Source of the DNA: JAGVJT01 sp964471225 | Lineage (GTDB): Bacteria > Pseudomonadota > Gammaproteobacteria > Legionellales > Legionellaceae | Assembly: GCA_964471225.1 (NCBI GenBank) | Contig: CAYYEZ010000026.1 | Span: 71,407 to 135,406 of the forward strand | Length of the DNA stretch: 64,000 bases | Reading direction: 5' to 3' | Shown here: piece by piece, positions 61,751 through 64,000 of the stretch | Numbering within the stretch: the stretch's first letter is position 1 | How the letters are laid out: every line of letters begins with the position of its first letter | Notes under the pieces: model-generated | The model's database searches: none | What the model saw: only the letters and a program-made list of their open reading frames with translations | Told to the model about the DNA's origin: nothing | Made by a program: the position numbers and the translations under genes

Positions 61751-61783
61751 TACCCAGAACGAGGTGGAACAGAGTATTCAAAC

Positions 61784-64000
61784 ATGAACACATTAGCTGA
61801 ATTGAGCTTGATATCAGCATATCAATTAATTAAAGAGCAATCTCCGATGGAGCCAATCGCATCCTTGATGGCACATCTTAACTCTATGTACAAGTACCCC
61901 AACTCATTGCAGACTCTTGATGATATAATTGGTGCATTCACAGTCTTTCCTGAGAACTTTCTCAAAGATATTATTATTGAAAAAATAATTCCTGAAAGCC
62001 TGTTAGACTTAGATGATCGAATATTTTCTAAGGAGTTTTTTTCATTTTGCCTCACAAACCAATACCATAAAAGCGAACTTTATATAAGGTTACTGAATAC
62101 ATTAAAACAACTCATTGGAAAACGTGTTGTAGTTAAATTATCAGATGGAGAAGTTTGCCCATTAGAGTTTGCTCTCTCACTAACCCCATGGGGGAAGGCT
62201 CTTTTAAGACATGCAATTGATGACAATCCAACCCTATTTAATATCTATACGATTCAAATTGATCATATAGATACTCCTGGAGTTTATCAGGGAAGTTCAA
62301 TTGCTCTAAATTTTTTATTCGATGAAGATTACAGAAGTAGTTTTTTCAGGCACATCGCTTCTCTGCCCGAACATATTAACTTACTCGAAAATCAACAGCT
62401 TTTAAATGCTGTGGTTAAGCAAGAAAAATATACAGACCAATCTGTGTCCGTCTGGTTAGCAGGTACACCAGAAGGCCACAAATTACTGTCTTCTAACAAT
62501 TTCATATTAGCCCAATTGATCGATACTAGATGCTTAAGCAGCATAATTCCAGGCGGAGTCTATGCAAACCAATCTGTAGCTTATGCGTTAGCGAATACAC
62601 CAGAAGGCTGTGAAATACTATCTTCTAACAATTTCAGACTAACCCAAGGCATTGATGTTCGCTTGTTAAACAGCATCATTCGAGATGGAGGGTTCGCAGA
62701 CCAATCCGTGGCTTTTGCTTTAGCGAATACATCCGAAGGCTGTGAAATACTATCTGCCAACGATGGTCAATTAGCCCGGTGGATTAATTCTGACTCATTA
62801 AACCACATCATTGAAAATGGAGAGTACGCAGGCGAATCCGTGGCTTTTGCGTTGACGCTTACATCAGAAAGTCAAAGAATACTGTCTGCCAACAATGGCC
62901 AATTAGCCCAGTCGATTAATTCTGCCTCATTAAACAGCATCATTAAAAATGGTGTCAATGCAGGTCTTTCTGTGGCTTTTGCTTTAGCGAATACACCAGA
63001 AGGCTGTGAAATACTATCTTCTAACAATTTCAAACTAGCCGAACTCATTGATGATAAAACGTTAAACCACATCATTCCAAAGGGAAGGCTCATAGACCAA
63101 TCCGTAGCCTTTAGGTTAGCGAATACACCAGAAGGTTGTGAAATACTATCTTCTAACAATTTCAGACTAGCCGAACTCATTGATGATAAAACGTTAAACC
63201 TCATCATTCGATATGGAGCGTTCGCAAACCACTCCGTAGCCTTTTGGTTAGCTAGTACAACAGGAGGTCATAGAATACTGTCTGCCAACAATGGCAAATT
63301 AGCCCAGTCTATTACTTCTGTCTCATTAACCAGCCTCACTCAAAATGGTGTCAATGCAGGTCTTTTTATGGCTTTTGTTTTAGCTTGTACACCAGAAGGC
63401 TGTGAAATACTATCTGCCAACAATGGCCAATTAGCCCGGTCGATTACTTCTGACTCATTAAACCTCATCATTCAAAATGAAGTCCATGCAGGTCTTTCTG
63501 TAGCTTTTATTTTAGCGAATACACCCAAAGGCTGTGAAATACTATCTGCCAACGATGGCCAATTAGCCCGGTCGATTACTTCTGGCTCATTAAACCGCAT
63601 CATTCAAAATGGTGTCAATGCAGGTCTTTCTGTAGCTTTTATTTTAGCTTGTACAACAGAAGGTCAAGGAATACTATCTGCCAACAATGGCCAATTAGCC
63701 CGGTCGATTACTTCTGACTCATTAAACCTCATCATTCAAAATGGAGTCTATGCAGGTCTTTCTGTAGCTTTTATTTTAGCTTGTACAACAGAAGGTCAAA
63801 GAATACTATCTGCCAACAATGGCCAATTAGCCCGGTCGATTACTTCTGGCTCATTAAACCACATCACTCAAAATGGAAAGTTCGCAGGCCAATCCGTAGC
63901 CTTTAGGTTAGCTTATACAACAGAAGGTCAAGGAATACTATCTGCCAACAATGGCCAATTAGCCCAACTAATTCATCCTGACTCATTAAACCACATCATT
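61784..64000 (+). CDS. Giant 44-residue-repeat protein, unknown, 3' end outside window
   Basis: 739 codons open to the window edge, no stop. Residues 1-213 are a non-repeated, mostly helical domain, without signal peptide. From residue 214 twelve units of 44 residues (132 bp) follow. The consensus is a first helix [QL]SVAFxLAxTPEGCEILS, a turn ANNG or SNNF, and a second helix QLARSI-x-SDSLNHII. Two helices per unit predict an alpha-solenoid binding scaffold. I recognise no named repeat family. Codon use and composition do not stand out by eye. The size and the lack of an export signal would fit a type IV secreted effector or another protein-binding factor, but this is inference. Confidence 0.85.
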   Translation, partial: MNTLAELSLISAYQLIKEQSPMEPIASLMAHLNSMYKYPNSLQTLDDIIGAFTVFPENFLKDIIIEKIIPESLLDLDDRIFSKEFFSFCLTNQYHKSELYIRLLNTLKQLIGKRVVVKLSDGEVCPLEFALSLTPWGKALLRHAIDDNPTLFNIYTIQIDHIDTPGVYQGSSIALNFLFDEDYRSSFFRHIASLPEHINLLENQQLLNAVVKQEKYTDQSVSVWLAGTPEGHKLLSSNNFILAQLIDTRCLSSIIPGGVYANQSVAYALANTPEGCEILSSNNFRLTQGIDVRLLNSIIRDGGFADQSVAFALANTSEGCEILSANDGQLARWINSDSLNHIIENGEYAGESVAFALTLTSESQRILSANNGQLAQSINSASLNSIIKNGVNAGLSVAFALANTPEGCEILSSNNFKLAELIDDKTLNHIIPKGRLIDQSVAFRLANTPEGCEILSSNNFRLAELIDDKTLNLIIRYGAFANHSVAFWLASTTGGHRILSANNGKLAQSITSVSLTSLTQNGVNAGLFMAFVLACTPEGCEILSANNGQLARSITSDSLNLIIQNEVHAGLSVAFILANTPKGCEILSANDGQLARSITSGSLNRIIQNGVNAGLSVAFILACTTEGQGILSANNGQLARSITSDSLNLIIQNGVYAGLSVAFILACTTEGQRILSANNGQLARSITSGSLNHITQNGKFAGQSVAFRLAYTTEGQGILSANNGQLAQLIHPDSLNHII
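62423..64000 (+). repeat. Tandem array of 132-bp coding repeats (12 seen)
   Basis: Units begin at 62423, 62555, 62687, 62819, 62951, 63083, 63215, 63347, 63479, 63611, 63743 and 63875 (last cut after 42 codons). Units 8-11 share long stretches of identical DNA, such as gccaacaatggccaattagc, indicating recent duplication. The first unit is the most divergent. Spacing is exact with no indels. Confidence 0.95.

Noticed and set aside
62872..63207. Antisense frame of 111 codons with an internal repeat
   Set aside because: Its repeats simply mirror the 132-bp coding repeats on the plus strand.
62423..64000. CRISPR-like regular repeats
   Set aside because: Units are 132 bp, contiguous, and all in one open frame with protein-level conservation; no spacers.
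61784..64000. TAL-effector-like DNA-binding repeats
   Set aside because: A superficial NNG similarity exists, but the period is 44 rather than 33-35 and the LTPEQVVAIAS-type core is absent.

Overview
The window looks like chromosome from a Legionella-like gammaproteobacterium (order Legionellales or close to it), probably host-associated. The support is a Legionella-type major outer-membrane protein (60266-61219), an LbtU-like porin beside it, an astacin metalloprotease of the LegP type, a patatin phospholipase, a C1-family cysteine protease, and several large membrane or repeat proteins with no recognisable household role. These sit among dense housekeeping operons in standard gammaproteobacterial order. 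The genus is an inference. I saw no rRNA, tRNA, CRISPR array, complete insertion sequence or replication origin.

Layout. 1-2.2 kb (minus): zapE (cut by the window edge), an alpha/beta hydrolase, a secreted Cys-containing protein and a 51-codon peptide gene coupled to it. 2.37-4.0 kb (plus): panB-panC, preceded by a 20-codon leader peptide that ends on the panB start codon. 4.0-5.7 kb: a PriC-like gene divergent from a patatin. 5.7-10.7 kb (minus): rsmI, astacin, pepN and aroE joined by 1-4 nt overlaps. 10.7-19.2 kb: lpoA, a PTR1-like pteridine reductase, a MidA methyltransferase, a PTPS-like protein with an ExxHGH motif, priA, a small membrane protein, an RMD1/DUF155 protein and a tandem-GNAT protein. 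19.1-25.5 kb (minus): mnmG, rsmG, parA, parB, yraN, diaA and two BON lipoproteins. 25.5-28.1 kb and 33.2-35.7 kb hold unknown membrane proteins. 28.1-33.1 kb: ubiX, metG-rsxB-nth and glmU.

36.0-41.0 kb (plus) is a five-gene unit. An aspartic-type protease, an inactive transglutaminase fused to seven membrane helices, and an ATP-grasp ligase form a known but functionally obscure triad. A Stealth-type phosphotransferase and a family-4 glycosyltransferase follow directly. 41.0-43.1 kb: the cysteine protease and a PAS-GGDEF protein. 43.1-47.5 kb (minus): rppH-ptsP-lgt-thyA. 47.6-58.4 kb: ansA, a DUF4254 protein, rnr-rlmB, argD, sodB, pyrC-rnt, grxD-ahpC, ihfB and dcd. 58.4-61.2 kb: the two outer-membrane proteins.

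The right end carries the most unusual feature: an uninterrupted reading frame from 61784 to the window edge (739 codons, incomplete). From codon 214 it is built of twelve 44-residue repeats, of which the later ones are nearly identical at the DNA level. It has its own good promoter and resembles no family I can name.
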